Assembly: GCA_015069495.1 (NCBI GenBank)
Contig: SVIN01000010.1
Location: 1-64,000, forward strand
Reading direction: 5' to 3'
Length of the DNA: 64,000 nucleotides
Source of the DNA: Clostridiales bacterium
Lineage (GTDB): Bacteria; Bacillota; Clostridia; Christensenellales; Borkfalkiaceae
Part shown: in pieces, positions 16,754 to 26,064 of the stretch
Layout: the number at the start of each line of letters is the position of its first letter
Position numbering within the stretch: position 1 is the first letter of the stretch
Notes under the pieces: model-generated
What the model saw: only the letters and a program-made list of their open reading frames with translations
What the model was told of the DNA's origin: nothing
Database searches by the model: none
Position numbers and translations under genes: made by a program

Positions 16754-17170
16754 TTATTCGTCTATCCCGCCAAACACACGTTTGATGCTTGCCAAAATAT
16801 CCGCGTCCGCGGGCGCCCATTCTTCCTCTTTCAAGTCCGCAGGGGCAAACCAAGTATAACTCTCATGTTCTTTTAACACGAAGTCCGATTTCATTTCACA
16901 TTCATACACGAACAAGGTAATGATGAAATCGGGATATTCGAAGGTGTGGCTAGCGTACAAACCGCCCACCGTCACTTCCATATCCAATTCTTCCTGCAAT
17001 TCGCGTTTTACCGCGTCTTCACCGCGCTCGCCTTCCTCGATTTTTCCGCCTGGAAATTCGTATTTATGCGCCACGTAAGGGAAAGGAGAATCCCCACGCT
17101 TGGTGGCAAAAATTTTACCTTTGTCAAACAGCAGCGCAGCCGCCACTTTTACATGTTTTTTCATATTCAA
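16754..17170 (-). CDS. Nudix hydrolase, MutT-like
   Basis: A 138-residue Nudix hydrolase. The box GGKIEEGERGEDAVKRELQEEL fits the GX5EX7REUXEE pattern exactly, so the magnesium-binding glutamates are present. KVAAALLFDKGKIFATKRGDSPFPYVAHKYEFPGG before it resembles 8-oxo-dGTP diphosphatases. The start is uncertain: TTG at 17170 or ATG six bases later; neither has a strong ribosome binding site. The polar repeat motif (17166-17187) covers the start region. It lies 11 bases ahead of aroK. Confidence 0.85.
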   Translation of the reverse strand: MNMKKHVKVAAALLFDKGKIFATKRGDSPFPYVAHKYEFPGGKIEEGERGEDAVKRELQEELDMEVTVGGLYASHTFEYPDFIITLFVYECEMKSDFVLKEHESYTWFAPADLKEEEWAPADADILASIKRVFGGIDE

Positions 17171-17187
17171 CGCGTACCTGCCTACCC

Positions 17188-17919
17188 TTAATCCTGTCTA
17201 TCTCCGTTTCCATACACTTCACAGAAACGTGCCGCGAACGAGGGTTCTTCCCCGCCTGCGTACAAGTGTCCCACGTCGCCAAAACCGCAACAGCGGAACG
17301 ATGCAATCCCCTTTCTGCGTTCCTCGGTATACAAGGTCGTCAACGAAGTCGGCAACGCCGCAAACTGATGGGTCAATACCACAGGGGAAATATTTAAGAG
17401 GTGGGAAAGCAAAATCATTTCCAACCCAAAATGACAGAAGAATGCCAAGGTTTTCGTATTGCCTTCTTCCGTGCGGTACAAATGTCCATCGCGCACGTAG
17501 CCGTGTTCCGCCAACAATGCATCCAACTTATCCGTCACCGCACGGTAGACATTTTCCATATTCGCATCGCGGTAAAAATCCTGTTCGAACCAATGCGCGC
17601 TGTCAAACATTTTTTCCTCACGCATCCAAAAATCGGGCAACATATCCCAAAGAATATAACGCTTTGTACCGTCAGGCCAAACCAAGGGCGAGCCAAATTC
17701 CTGCAGCCAATCATATACAATCACTTCGTCTTCCCTACCAAGCGCGCGGGCTGTATATGCACAAGTGTCTTTCGCTCTGCCCAATGGCGAGCAATAAATA
17801 TGATCGATTTTTTCCTTGCAAAGTTTTTCCGAGAGCAATTTCGCTTCCCTATGCCCTTTCTCGGTCAAAGTATCGTGTTCATAATCGGGGTCACCATGGC
17901 GAACAATTAAAATCCTCAT
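17188..17919 (-). CDS. Histidine phosphatase family protein
   Basis: A 243-residue member of the phosphoglycerate-mutase-like superfamily. The N-terminal LIVRHGDPDYEHDTLTEKG carries the catalytic RHG, and FFCHFGLE supplies the second histidine. SPLGRAKDTC holds the second conserved arginine. The natural substrate cannot be told from sequence. It overlaps hemW by ATGA and belongs to the LysR-lepA-hemW-to-panE run. Confidence 0.85.
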   Translation of the reverse strand: MRILIVRHGDPDYEHDTLTEKGHREAKLLSEKLCKEKIDHIYCSPLGRAKDTCAYTARALGREDEVIVYDWLQEFGSPLVWPDGTKRYILWDMLPDFWMREEKMFDSAHWFEQDFYRDANMENVYRAVTDKLDALLAEHGYVRDGHLYRTEEGNTKTLAFFCHFGLEMILLSHLLNISPVVLTHQFAALPTSLTTLYTEERRKGIASFRCCGFGDVGHLYAGGEEPSFAARFCEVYGNGDRQD

Positions 17920-19037
17920 TCTGCTTCTTCCTCCATGAAATTCACCAAAATAGAGTTTTGCACGTACAAATACTCGTCCTTAATCCGTAAATTGCCGTCC
18001 ACAAGGTCGAGATATTTCACCGTTTTTTTCAATGCGTTGGGAAAATCCTCCGCAATCGGATTGCCAAACGTTTCCTCATATCCTTTCATGGATAAACCGT
18101 TTGCGGTACGAAGCGCCAGCATAACGTATTCGAATTTTGCATCCTTTTCGTTGACGTCCTCGCTGGTCACCGCAGGATAGAACCCCGAAATGATACATTT
18201 CATATATTCATCCAAATCAAACGTGTTTGTAAAGCGTTTACCCATCATGAACGAGCTTGCCGATACCCCCACACCGATATATTCGCCACGTTTCCAATAA
18301 TTGAGGTTGTGTCTGCTTTCAAATCCAGGTACGGCGAAGTTAGAAACTTCGTAACGCTTGTATCCCTTTTCTTCCAACAGTTTTCTGCCAAATTCGTACA
18401 TATCCGCCACTTCGTCGCCGTCGGGGAGTTCACCATTCAAATAATCGGTAAAAATCGGCGTGCCGTCTTCCACCGTCAACGCGTACATGGATATATGTTT
18501 TGACCCGCAAGCGTGCGCAAGTTCGATGGTTTTTTGGATATCCGCCTTGGTTTGATTTTTCAAGCCGAGCATAATGTCCGTACTGAAATTTTGTCCTTCC
18601 AACAACTTGGTTGCGTATACGTAATCGCGCGCATTGTGAATTCTTCCAAGGTCAGCCAATTGTTCGTCGATGGCCGTTTGCAACCCAATGGAGAAGCGGT
18701 TGATACCCGCTTGTAAATAGGTTTTCACCTTCGCGTCACCAATGGTACCAGGGTTGAGTTCCAAGGTAATTTCCGCATTCTTGGTCAAGCGGAAGCACGC
18801 GCGAATTTGATTCATCGCCCCTAAAATCAATTTCGGGGGAATGTACGAGGGGGTACCCCCGCCGAAATAGACGGTATCGAACTCGTAATTCTTTAACTCC
18901 TCACCGCGCATTTTTAATTCTTTATAAAGACACGCCATGTAGGCTTCTGCGTAATCGATTTTGTCGGGATAGGACGTAAAATCGCAATACGAGCATTTAT
19001 GTCTGCAAAAAGGTACGTGAATATAAATACCTGCCAT
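17916..19037 (-). CDS. hemW: Radical SAM protein HemW
   Basis: A 373-residue radical SAM protein with the cluster motif C11-X3-C15-X2-C18 in VPFCRHKCSYCDF, the FGGGTPS motif, and a C-terminal HemN-like region. HemW proteins are annotated as coproporphyrinogen dehydrogenases but act in heme trafficking in the organisms studied, since they lack the residues of true HemN. It sits 12 bases behind lepA, an adjacency common in Bacillota, which supports the assignment. Confidence 0.92.
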   Translation of the reverse strand: MAGIYIHVPFCRHKCSYCDFTSYPDKIDYAEAYMACLYKELKMRGEELKNYEFDTVYFGGGTPSYIPPKLILGAMNQIRACFRLTKNAEITLELNPGTIGDAKVKTYLQAGINRFSIGLQTAIDEQLADLGRIHNARDYVYATKLLEGQNFSTDIMLGLKNQTKADIQKTIELAHACGSKHISMYALTVEDGTPIFTDYLNGELPDGDEVADMYEFGRKLLEEKGYKRYEVSNFAVPGFESRHNLNYWKRGEYIGVGVSASSFMMGKRFTNTFDLDEYMKCIISGFYPAVTSEDVNEKDAKFEYVMLALRTANGLSMKGYEETFGNPIAEDFPNALKKTVKYLDLVDGNLRIKDEYLYVQNSILVNFMEEEAE

Positions 19038-19049
19038 AATCCACCTCGT

Positions 19050-20858
19050 TTAATCCTTGTTGGTTTTAAGGATTTCCATGAATACTTCGCTGGGAACTTC
19101 CACCGAGCCCATTTTACGCATACGCTTTTTACCTTCTTTCTGTTTTTCAAGCAACTTACGCTTACGCGTGATGTCACCGCCGTAGCATTTCGCAAGGACG
19201 TCTGTGCGCACCGCCTTAACCGTTTCGCGGGCGATTACTTTACCGCCGACCGCCGCCTGCACGGGGATTTCAAAAAGCTGTCTAGGAATCGCGTCTTTTA
19301 AGTTTTCGCACAGCGTTCTGCCGCGTTCGTATGCCCTGCCCTCGAATACGATAATCGACAGCGCGTCGCAAATTTCACCATTCAACAAGATATCCAAACG
19401 CACCAATTTCGAACGCTGATAACCCGCCAATTCGTAATCGAAACTTGCATAACCTTTCGTGCGCGATTTTAAACTATCAAAGAAATCGTACACAATTTCG
19501 TTCAAGGGTAAAGTATATTCCAGCTTCACACGGCGTTCGTCGATATAGGTCATATTTTTGAATACACCGCGTTTTTCCTTACACAAATCCATAACGGAGC
19601 CCATATAATCGGGCGGGGTGTACACTTCCGCTTTCACAATCGGTTCTTCCATGTACTCGATATCGGAAGGGTCGGGCAAGTGGGAAGGGTTATCCACGAA
19701 AAATTCTTCCCCGTCCGTTTTATGCACGTGATAGCTTACCGACGGAGCCGTCGTAATAATATCCAAATTAAACTCACGCTCGATACGTTCTTGGATAATT
19801 TCCATGTGCAACAAACCCAAGAACCCGCAACGGAACCCAAAGCCGAGCGCAACCGAGTTATCAGGTTCAAATATCAACGACGCGTCGTTTAATTGCAATT
19901 TCATAATCGCGTCTTTGAGGTCGTTAAATTTACTGCCGTCCAAAGGATAAATGCCGCAGAAAACTACGGGTTGCACTTTTTTATACCCAGGCAACGGCGC
20001 AGGGGCGGGATTGGTTGCCAACGTTACGGTGTCCCCCACCGCCACGTCTTGAATGGATTTAATCGACGCCGCGATGTAGCCAACTTCCCCTGCTTGCAAT
20101 TTGTCTTTCGGGGTGGGGTTGGGCGCAAACGCACCGACTTCGGTAACGTCATATACCGCGTTGGAAAGGAACGTTTTGATTTTATCCCCTACGCACACAC
20201 TGCCGTCCATCACGCGCACGAACAAAATAACCCCTTTGTAATTATCGTAATAACTGTCGAAAATCAATGCTTTCAAAGGTTCTTCCGTATCCCCTTGAGG
20301 CGCAGGGAAATATTGTGCAATCGCTTCCAATAAATCCTCAATATTCGTACCCTCTTTAGCGGAAACGCAAGGGATATCGCTTGCATCCAGCCCGATAACG
20401 TCCTCAATTTCCTGTTTTACCTCATCCACACGCGCGCTGGGCAAGTCAATTTTATTGATAACGGGTAAAATTTCAAGGTTATTTTCCAACGCGAGGTACA
20501 CGTTGGCAAGCGTTTGCGCTTCCACCCCCTGCGTTGCATCTACAACCAAAATCGCCCCCTCGCATGCCGCCAACGAACGGCTTACCTCATAGGTAAAGTC
20601 CACGTGTCCGGGGGTATCGATGAGGTTGAATTCGTATTCCTGCCCATCCTTTGCAGTATAATACATACGCACGGGAGTCAACTTTATAGTGATACCGCGT
20701 TCGCGCTCGATGTCCATACTGTCGAGAAGCTGTTCTTCCATGTCGCGCTGAGACACCTGCCCTGTACGTTCCATCAAACGATCGGCAAGGGTACTCTTAC
20801 CATGGTCAATGTGCGCAATAATACAAAAATTTCTTAAAAATTGATTCGGTTTAGCCAT
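19050..20858 (-). CDS. lepA: Elongation factor 4 (LepA)
   Basis: A 602-residue translational GTPase that acts on ribosomes under stress or during assembly. It has G1 [14 protein letters not shown] (16-29), G3 DTPGHVDF and G4 NKID. The LepA-specific C-terminal domain ends in a lysine-rich stretch ([16 protein letters not shown]) followed by [15 protein letters not shown]. The length is the family standard. AAGGA precedes the start. It is in the run with hemW downstream and LysR upstream. Confidence 0.97.
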   Translation of the reverse strand: MAKPNQFLRNFCIIAHIDHGKSTLADRLMERTGQVSQRDMEEQLLDSMDIERERGITIKLTPVRMYYTAKDGQEYEFNLIDTPGHVDFTYEVSRSLAACEGAILVVDATQGVEAQTLANVYLALENNLEILPVINKIDLPSARVDEVKQEIEDVIGLDASDIPCVSAKEGTNIEDLLEAIAQYFPAPQGDTEEPLKALIFDSYYDNYKGVILFVRVMDGSVCVGDKIKTFLSNAVYDVTEVGAFAPNPTPKDKLQAGEVGYIAASIKSIQDVAVGDTVTLATNPAPAPLPGYKKVQPVVFCGIYPLDGSKFNDLKDAIMKLQLNDASLIFEPDNSVALGFGFRCGFLGLLHMEIIQERIEREFNLDIITTAPSVSYHVHKTDGEEFFVDNPSHLPDPSDIEYMEEPIVKAEVYTPPDYMGSVMDLCKEKRGVFKNMTYIDERRVKLEYTLPLNEIVYDFFDSLKSRTKGYASFDYELAGYQRSKLVRLDILLNGEICDALSIIVFEGRAYERGRTLCENLKDAIPRQLFEIPVQAAVGGKVIARETVKAVRTDVLAKCYGGDITRKRKLLEKQKEGKKRMRKMGSVEVPSEVFMEILKTNKD

Positions 20859-20883
20859 ATATTTTCCTTACTTAGTGTTATTT

Positions 20884-21780
20884 TCAATTTCCTTTTTTCA
20901 CAAACTCTAAAAAGCTATGCAATGCATACGATACGTGGGTATTTTTCGGTAAAAGCATCCCCACCGAACGCGTTGGCAAAGCAGGGTCGGTTTGCACCTC
21001 GTACAAGTCATCCGCATCCAACCCATCCATCGCGTATTCACGCGGAATAATACCAATCCCCATACCGCGAATCACCAAGCGTTTCATCAAATCCCAACTG
21101 CCTACCTCGATAGAGGGTTGCAAATCCACACCATGCGCGCCCAAGAAATTATCCAACGCCCTGCGCGCCACCGTGTGCTTGTCCATCATAATCAAAGGAT
21201 ATTTTTTCAAATCCGCCAACAGCACCGTATCGCCGTTTGCCAAATCCTTATATTTTTCCCCCGCAATGAATATATCGTTTAATCGCATGCAATTCCCTTG
21301 CAAACTCAACGCCTCGTCCACCTCGATAGGCAAATTGACAAACGCCACGTCGCAACGATTCGCCTTTAATTTTTCTATGGTATCGGGGGTAAAGTCCGCC
21401 ATCAGCTCAATTTTCACCGACGGGAAACGCTCGTGAAAATCCACAATTTTATCCGCGAGGAAGTATTCGAAAATTGTATCGCTTGCCCCGATTCGAATCA
21501 AGCCTGATGCCGAGGTGCGCATTTCCGACATGCGGTTTTCCGCTGCATTCAACAATTCTAACGCTTGTTCCACCTCGTCAAAAATCAACTGACCGCCTTG
21601 CGCGGAGAGCTCCATCCCCTTATGCGTACGATTAAACAACCGCACCCCGAGCTGATTTTCAAGCTGTTTAATTGATTGCGAAACTGCGGGCTGTGAAATG
21701 TATAATTCTTCCGCCGCTTTGGTCAAGCTGCCGCATTTCGCCACCGTATAGAACACTCTGTATAATTCTAAATTAACCAT
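20884..21780 (-). CDS. LysR-type transcriptional regulator
   Basis: A 298-residue LysR regulator with an N-terminal winged helix (VFYTVAKCGSLTKAAEELYISQPAVSQSIKQLE, about 9-41) and a periplasmic-binding-like effector domain from about 90. The C-terminal half resembles CysB/CysL-type sensors only in general, and no ligand can be assigned. It lies 25 bases ahead of lepA on the same strand, an odd location for a dedicated regulator, so its target may be elsewhere. Hairpin array 1 occupies its upstream gap. Confidence 0.88.
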   Translation of the reverse strand: MVNLELYRVFYTVAKCGSLTKAAEELYISQPAVSQSIKQLENQLGVRLFNRTHKGMELSAQGGQLIFDEVEQALELLNAAENRMSEMRTSASGLIRIGASDTIFEYFLADKIVDFHERFPSVKIELMADFTPDTIEKLKANRCDVAFVNLPIEVDEALSLQGNCMRLNDIFIAGEKYKDLANGDTVLLADLKKYPLIMMDKHTVARRALDNFLGAHGVDLQPSIEVGSWDLMKRLVIRGMGIGIIPREYAMDGLDADDLYEVQTDPALPTRSVGMLLPKNTHVSYALHSFLEFVKKGN

Positions 21781-21805
21781 AAAGCATCCTCGTAAAAAGT
21801 GAAGT

Positions 21806-21886
21806 TACGGCAAAGCCGTAGTGAAGTTGTGGCAGAGCCACAGTGAAATTACGGCATAGCCGTAGTGAAGTTTTTACTCTGTAAAA
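21806..21886. repeat. Hairpin array 1: four palindromes at exact 22-bp period
   Basis: Four 15-base palindromes, each a 6-bp stem and 3-base loop, are spaced by GTGAAGT or GTGAAAT: TACGGC-AAA-GCCGTA (21806-21820), TGTGGC-AGA-GCCACA (21828-21842), TACGGC-ATA-GCCGTA (21850-21864), TTTTAC-TCT-GTAAAA (21872-21886). Stem differences between units are compensated on the other arm. The array lies between the mnmE stop and the LysR start. Confidence 0.85.
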
Positions 21887-21916
21887 ATTTGGTCTGTCAT
21901 GGAAATATTCGCGACC

Positions 21917-23263
21917 TTACTTCCCTACGCAGAATTTCTCAAAAATCTCCTGAATAATCGCTTCCGTCGCCGTTTCCCCCGTGATTTCGCCCAAGGCATC
22001 CCACGCCTCTTTCACGTCAATACCAATCAAATCAAGGGGTTGGCTTTCACAGGCAACAATCGCCTTTTGTAAGCTGTCCAACGCGCGTTTCAACGCATCG
22101 AAATGCCGTTCCTCTATCAAGAACGCCGCATCTTCCGTGCGCGCGCCAAAACCTTTTTCATACATCAAACGTTTGAGTTTCGCAATCCCCTCGCCCGTCA
22201 CTGCCGAAGTATACACGTCCGCATCCGTATCCGTTTCATCGCGGGTAATATCGATTTTATTGATTACCTTAATCAAGGGTTTGCCCTGCACCATTGCAAG
22301 CACACGCGCGTCTTCTTCATCCACACCGCCCTGCGCGGACATATCCGCCACAAACACCGCAACGTCCGCCGAACGAATGATGGCTTCCGCACGTTCGATA
22401 CCGATATTTTCAATAAAATCCCCGCTCTCGCGTACGCCTGCCGTGTCATAAAGGTTGAATTTTCTGCCGTCGATTTCCAAAGTGCCTTCCACCGCATCGC
22501 GGGTCGTACCCGCTACGTTGGATACAATCGCCTTGTCATAACCAAGCAATCTGTTCAAAAGGGAGCTCTTCCCCGTGTTCGGTTTCCCGCAAATTGCCAC
22601 GGTGACCCCCGATTTAATCTTTTTCCCGACCGCATAACTTTCCGTCAGGGTCTGAATATCACCTCTCAATTTTTTCAAGGCAACCGACAGCTCGGCAATG
22701 TGCTGTTCTTCAATATCTTCCTCGGGATAATCCACCGACACGTCAATACCCGCAAGCAAAGTTTTCAATTCCGATTGCAACGCGCGCACCTTATCCGTCA
22801 GCTTTTCACTGTAAAGCAAATATCCTGCCTTGACCTCGGCTTCCGATTCGCCATTGATCATATCGGCAACACCCTCGGCAGATGCTAAAGACAGCTTACC
22901 GTTTAAGAAAGCGCGTTTGGTGAATTCCCCTCTGCCCGCCGACTTCGCACCCAAGCGGAAGGTCTGTTTTAAAATCCCGCGGGCAACGCTTTCACCGCCG
23001 TGACATTGAAATTCTACGATGTCTTCCCCCGTATAGCTGGCAGGGCCTTTGAAGTAAACACACAAACCATAGTCCTCGAAATTACCGCCGTCGATACGAC
23101 CGGGATACATGCGGTAAGGTTCAAAATCCTCCACCTTCGTTTTTCCCGCAGGGGTAAACATTTTCGCCGCAAGCGCAAGGGGGTCTCTCCCGCTGATACG
23201 GATAATCGCAACCCCGCCTTTCCCCGGGGGTGTTGCTATTGCGGCAATATTTTCTTCCATCAT
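21917..23263 (-). CDS. mnmE: tRNA modification GTPase MnmE
   Basis: With MnmG it makes the 5-carboxymethylaminomethyl modification of wobble uridine. The 448-residue protein has the N-terminal formyl-folate domain (IAAIATPPGKGGVAIIRISG), a helical domain, and an inserted G domain with GKPNTGKSSLLN, DTAGVRES and NKID. The C-terminal FCVGK matches the family CIGK motif with its catalytic cysteine. MnmG is not in the window. It has its own promoter at 23340-23368. Confidence 0.96.
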   Translation of the reverse strand: MMEENIAAIATPPGKGGVAIIRISGRDPLALAAKMFTPAGKTKVEDFEPYRMYPGRIDGGNFEDYGLCVYFKGPASYTGEDIVEFQCHGGESVARGILKQTFRLGAKSAGRGEFTKRAFLNGKLSLASAEGVADMINGESEAEVKAGYLLYSEKLTDKVRALQSELKTLLAGIDVSVDYPEEDIEEQHIAELSVALKKLRGDIQTLTESYAVGKKIKSGVTVAICGKPNTGKSSLLNRLLGYDKAIVSNVAGTTRDAVEGTLEIDGRKFNLYDTAGVRESGDFIENIGIERAEAIIRSADVAVFVADMSAQGGVDEEDARVLAMVQGKPLIKVINKIDITRDETDTDADVYTSAVTGEGIAKLKRLMYEKGFGARTEDAAFLIEERHFDALKRALDSLQKAIVACESQPLDLIGIDVKEAWDALGEITGETATEAIIQEIFEKFCVGK

Positions 23264-23339
23264 ATCTTATTCTCCTTTTGCGGCTTTTCGTCTTCCGCGG
23301 GGCGGTAACTATATAATCTTTGATTATATATACGCTACT

Positions 23340-23368
23340 ATTATAACACAGAGTTTCCCAAGTGTAAA
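23340..23368 (-). promoter_or_regulatory. Sigma-A promoter for mnmE
   Basis: TTTACA (complement of 23363-23368), a 17-bp spacer and TATAAT (complement of 23340-23345), about 77 bases before the start. Confidence 0.75.
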
Positions 23369-23389
23369 CCGTTTGGGCGCAACTTTTTA

Positions 23390-23430
23390 TAAAAAAAGAC
23401 GGAAAATATAACCGAAGCTTATTTTCCGCC
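23390..23430 (-). terminator. Intrinsic terminator of the ecfA-ecfT-truA operon
   Basis: GACGGAAAATA (23398-23408) pairs with TATTTTCCGCC (23420-23430), with one mismatch; on the minus strand a run of seven to eight T follows. It lies between the membrane-protein gene and mnmE. Confidence 0.8.
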
Positions 23431-23454
23431 TTAGCTTTATTAAATTTTAAGGGC

Positions 23455-23561
23455 TGTCTTTGAGGCTGATTTGAATTATATTGTTTTGGTTACTGAATAA
23501 AACACACCGTATTTCACAGGATTTCTCCATGAAAAATCAACCAAGCGAAATGATAGAGTTT
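23455..23561. repeat. MITE-like repeat, decayed shortened copy 3
   Basis: From 23488 it follows the right half of copies 1 and 2: GGTTACTGAATAAAACAC, then TATTTCACAGGATTT, then AAAAATCAACCAAGCGA and a degenerate terminus. The left end (TGTCTTTGAGGCTGATTTG) is a poor match, and about 80 bases of the interior appear to be missing. Confidence 0.6.
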
Positions 23562-23562
23562 C

Positions 23563-24453
23563 TTAACTGAAAAACTGATCCGTTTCCTCGTTCATCTCCG
23601 CAAACGGCTCGTCCGTCCCCGATTGCCCCGAAGAAAATTCCCCAAAGGGTTCCTCAGGTTTTTGCTGAGACTGTCCCCCCTGTCCATAGGGATTATACTG
23701 CCCGCCATAGGGATTTCCGTAAGGATTTCCATAGGGATTTCCGTAGGGATTGTGTTGGTTGTAATATTGTTGCTGTCTGCGCATATACGCTTCGTGGCGA
23801 GCGCGCATGTACGCATCATAATCAATGGGTTGACGATTGCGCAAGGCGAAAATTACAATGAAGCGGGCAACGGGTATAAACAACACCAAAATACCCAAAG
23901 TCATATAATTTTTCGGCGCGTACTTTTTACAAAGCGCCATCATCAACATAACGATGAAAATTTCAAAACAGAGTTGGAAAATCGACAAAATATATCCGCT
24001 AATTTCATGGAATTTTACCACGCCCTTTGCAAAAGCAGGCAACGCGTCACTCCACATAATCCCATACTGCGTTTCGACAATTTGCAAACCCCACGCCTCA
24101 TGCACGATATACAAATACTGTTCAGACGCAATGGTTAAAAGACACAGCAATGTCGCCAAAATCTGCGCAATCATTGCATATACCCCCGTCCTCTTCATGC
24201 GTTGTCCGAAGAAATTACACTCACCCGCAAGTTTGCCGATAAATAAAATATTCACAAAAGGGATAAACGCCCAACTTCTATTTTTTAAGCCCGCCTTTTT
24301 CGCCATAACCCAGAGCCCCACGCCCTGTAAAACAAAAAATGCAACCCAAAGCAACAGAGCAATTACGTCGCTAATGACAAATAATTTTACGTAGTCTTGC
24401 GTAAAAAAACTAGTCCCTAACACCGCCGCTTGATAAAAATTATATATTTCCAT
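23563..24453 (-). CDS. Multi-pass membrane protein with NPYG-repeat tail
   Basis: A 296-residue protein with about four to five membrane segments in residues 20-215, followed by a cytosolic-type tail rich in Asn, Pro, Tyr, Gly and Gln. The tail has four tandem NPYG units and a related NPYGQGG, then an acidic end. The AKKAGLKNRSWAFIPFVNILFIGKLAG segment resembles small membrane proteins of the DUF5684 type. The start at MEIYNF is chosen over one 11 codons upstream on context. It is last in the operon with ecfA, ecfT and truA. The function is unknown. Confidence 0.65.
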   Translation of the reverse strand: MEIYNFYQAAVLGTSFFTQDYVKLFVISDVIALLLWVAFFVLQGVGLWVMAKKAGLKNRSWAFIPFVNILFIGKLAGECNFFGQRMKRTGVYAMIAQILATLLCLLTIASEQYLYIVHEAWGLQIVETQYGIMWSDALPAFAKGVVKFHEISGYILSIFQLCFEIFIVMLMMALCKKYAPKNYMTLGILVLFIPVARFIVIFALRNRQPIDYDAYMRARHEAYMRRQQQYYNQHNPYGNPYGNPYGNPYGGQYNPYGQGGQSQQKPEEPFGEFSSGQSGTDEPFAEMNEETDQFFS

Positions 24454-24497
24454 TCTCTTTCCCTTACACGGTAAAATCCGTGTCATTTTTTACTATC

Positions 24498-25250
24498 TTA
24501 TGTTTCATATTCCACGTTGAGTAACAACAATCCTTTCGCAGGCATCGTCTTCCCCAACAAGCTTCGCTCTCCCGTTTTATAGGCAGTTTGCAAGCTTTCT
24601 ACCGTGTGTTTTCCCGATGCGAGGTCCAACAATTCCCCCGTCATCGTCCGCACCATATTATACAAAAATCCATTTCCCGTCACGAAAATTTTGATTTCGC
24701 GATAGCCAAAATTCTCTCGTTCTTCCACTTTCACCTCGTACACGGTACGCACAGTGGTCTTCACGGACGAACCAGACGCACAAAACGCCTTAAAATCATG
24801 TTCCCCTTCGAACAACTTTGCCGCCTTACGCAAATCGTCCAAAGCAGGCGCATTTTCCACACGAACCGCAAAGCGTTCCAACAGCGGCATTTCCCGATTG
24901 GAAACGTACAGCGAATAACAGTACGTCTTCCGTTTTGCGCTTCGATTGCTGTCAAAATTCACGTTTGCGCCCCAGCCGTCCACTATGCGGACGTCAGGCG
25001 GTAAAAAGCGGTTTAAACAATCAGGCATTCGTTCAGGCGGAATCGTCAAAGTGTCACTGTCAAAGTGGCAAACCTGCCCTGCGGCATGCACGCCTGCATC
25101 CGTACGTCCGCTGGCGGTCACTCTCACTTCAACGCCCAAGGCTTGCAAAATTGCGTTTTCCAACGCTTCCTGCACAGACATCGCATTTTTCTGACGCTGC
25201 CAACCCGCATACGAAGTACCATCGTATGCAATTTTCATCACGAATCGCAT
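24498..25250 (-). CDS. truA: tRNA pseudouridine synthase A
   Basis: Makes pseudouridine at positions 38-40 of tRNA anticodon stems. The 250-residue protein contains ASGRTDAGVHAAGQVCHF with the catalytic aspartate (about residue 52), and GNGFLYNMVRTMTGELLDLASG near the C-terminus. The length is normal. A GGGGGTG site precedes the ATG. It lies 13 bases after ecfT, an arrangement (ecfA-ecfT-truA) common across Bacillota. Confidence 0.95.
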   Translation of the reverse strand: MRFVMKIAYDGTSYAGWQRQKNAMSVQEALENAILQALGVEVRVTASGRTDAGVHAAGQVCHFDSDTLTIPPERMPDCLNRFLPPDVRIVDGWGANVNFDSNRSAKRKTYCYSLYVSNREMPLLERFAVRVENAPALDDLRKAAKLFEGEHDFKAFCASGSSVKTTVRTVYEVKVEERENFGYREIKIFVTGNGFLYNMVRTMTGELLDLASGKHTVESLQTAYKTGERSLLGKTMPAKGLLLLNVEYET

Positions 25251-25263
25251 ATTTCACCCCCGA

Positions 25264-26064
25264 TTATATCAACGCCTGCGTATATATACGCAGCAGAATG
25301 ACACCCGCAAACAATCCCGCGACCGCCAAAAGCACAAACACGTCGCGCCAACCAAAGGTCAATTTTTTATATTTGGTACGAACTTTACTACCCGAATAAC
25401 AGCGAGCGTCCATCGCATCGCCAAGCTCATCCGCACGGCGGAACGCACTGATTAACAAGGGAATCAAAATAGGCACAATCGCCTTGACGCGTTGCATCAA
25501 TCCACCCGTTTCAAAATCAGCCCCGCGCGCTTTTTGCGCGTTCATAATCCGCCCCGTTTCATCCGTCAAAATGGGGATAAAACGCAAAGCAATCGACATA
25601 ATCAACGCCAATTCATGCACGGGAAAGCGAATAATTTTTAAAGGCGAAAGCAAACTCTCGATGCCATCCGCCAACGATACGGGCGTAGTCGTCAAGGTCA
25701 ACAACGACGACCCCATTACCAATAAAAACAACCGCACCGCCAAGAAGATGGTATAATAGACCGCCTCTACGGTGATGAATTTCCATAAAACGGTTTCGCC
25801 CTCATAGAAAAATAGGTTAAGCACCGTCATGAATATCAACAAAAAGAGTACCGCTTTTACCGAGCGAAGAATCGCACCAAAGGGAACGCCTGAAAACATC
25901 ACAACCACAAGGAACAACCCTGCGCACGCCCCTAGTGCATAGAAATTTTTCGCCAAGAATATCGCAACGATATACCCAATCAAAAACAAAATTTTGGCGC
26001 GGGGATCGCACTTGTGCACAAAGGAGTTTGCGGGATAATACTGCCCGAATGAAACTTCACGCAT
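25264..26064 (-). CDS. ecfT: ECF transporter transmembrane subunit EcfT
   Basis: The shared membrane subunit that couples EcfA ATPases to vitamin-binding S components. The 266-residue protein has about five membrane spans and both Ala-Arg-type coupling motifs: NAQKARGADF and a second, altered MDARCYSG. The C-terminus adds a final span. It overlaps the end of ecfA by eight bases. No S component is encoded here, as expected for group II ECF systems whose S subunits lie elsewhere. Confidence 0.93.
   Translation of the reverse strand: MREVSFGQYYPANSFVHKCDPRAKILFLIGYIVAIFLAKNFYALGACAGLFLVVVMFSGVPFGAILRSVKAVLFLLIFMTVLNLFFYEGETVLWKFITVEAVYYTIFLAVRLFLLVMGSSLLTLTTTPVSLADGIESLLSPLKIIRFPVHELALIMSIALRFIPILTDETGRIMNAQKARGADFETGGLMQRVKAIVPILIPLLISAFRRADELGDAMDARCYSGSKVRTKYKKLTFGWRDVFVLLAVAGLFAGVILLRIYTQALI

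Noticed and set aside
21806-21886. Intrinsic terminator for mnmE
   Set aside because: Stems are short, occur four times in exact register and no T-run follows them on the minus strand, except the last unit's own TTTTAC arm; an array explains them better.
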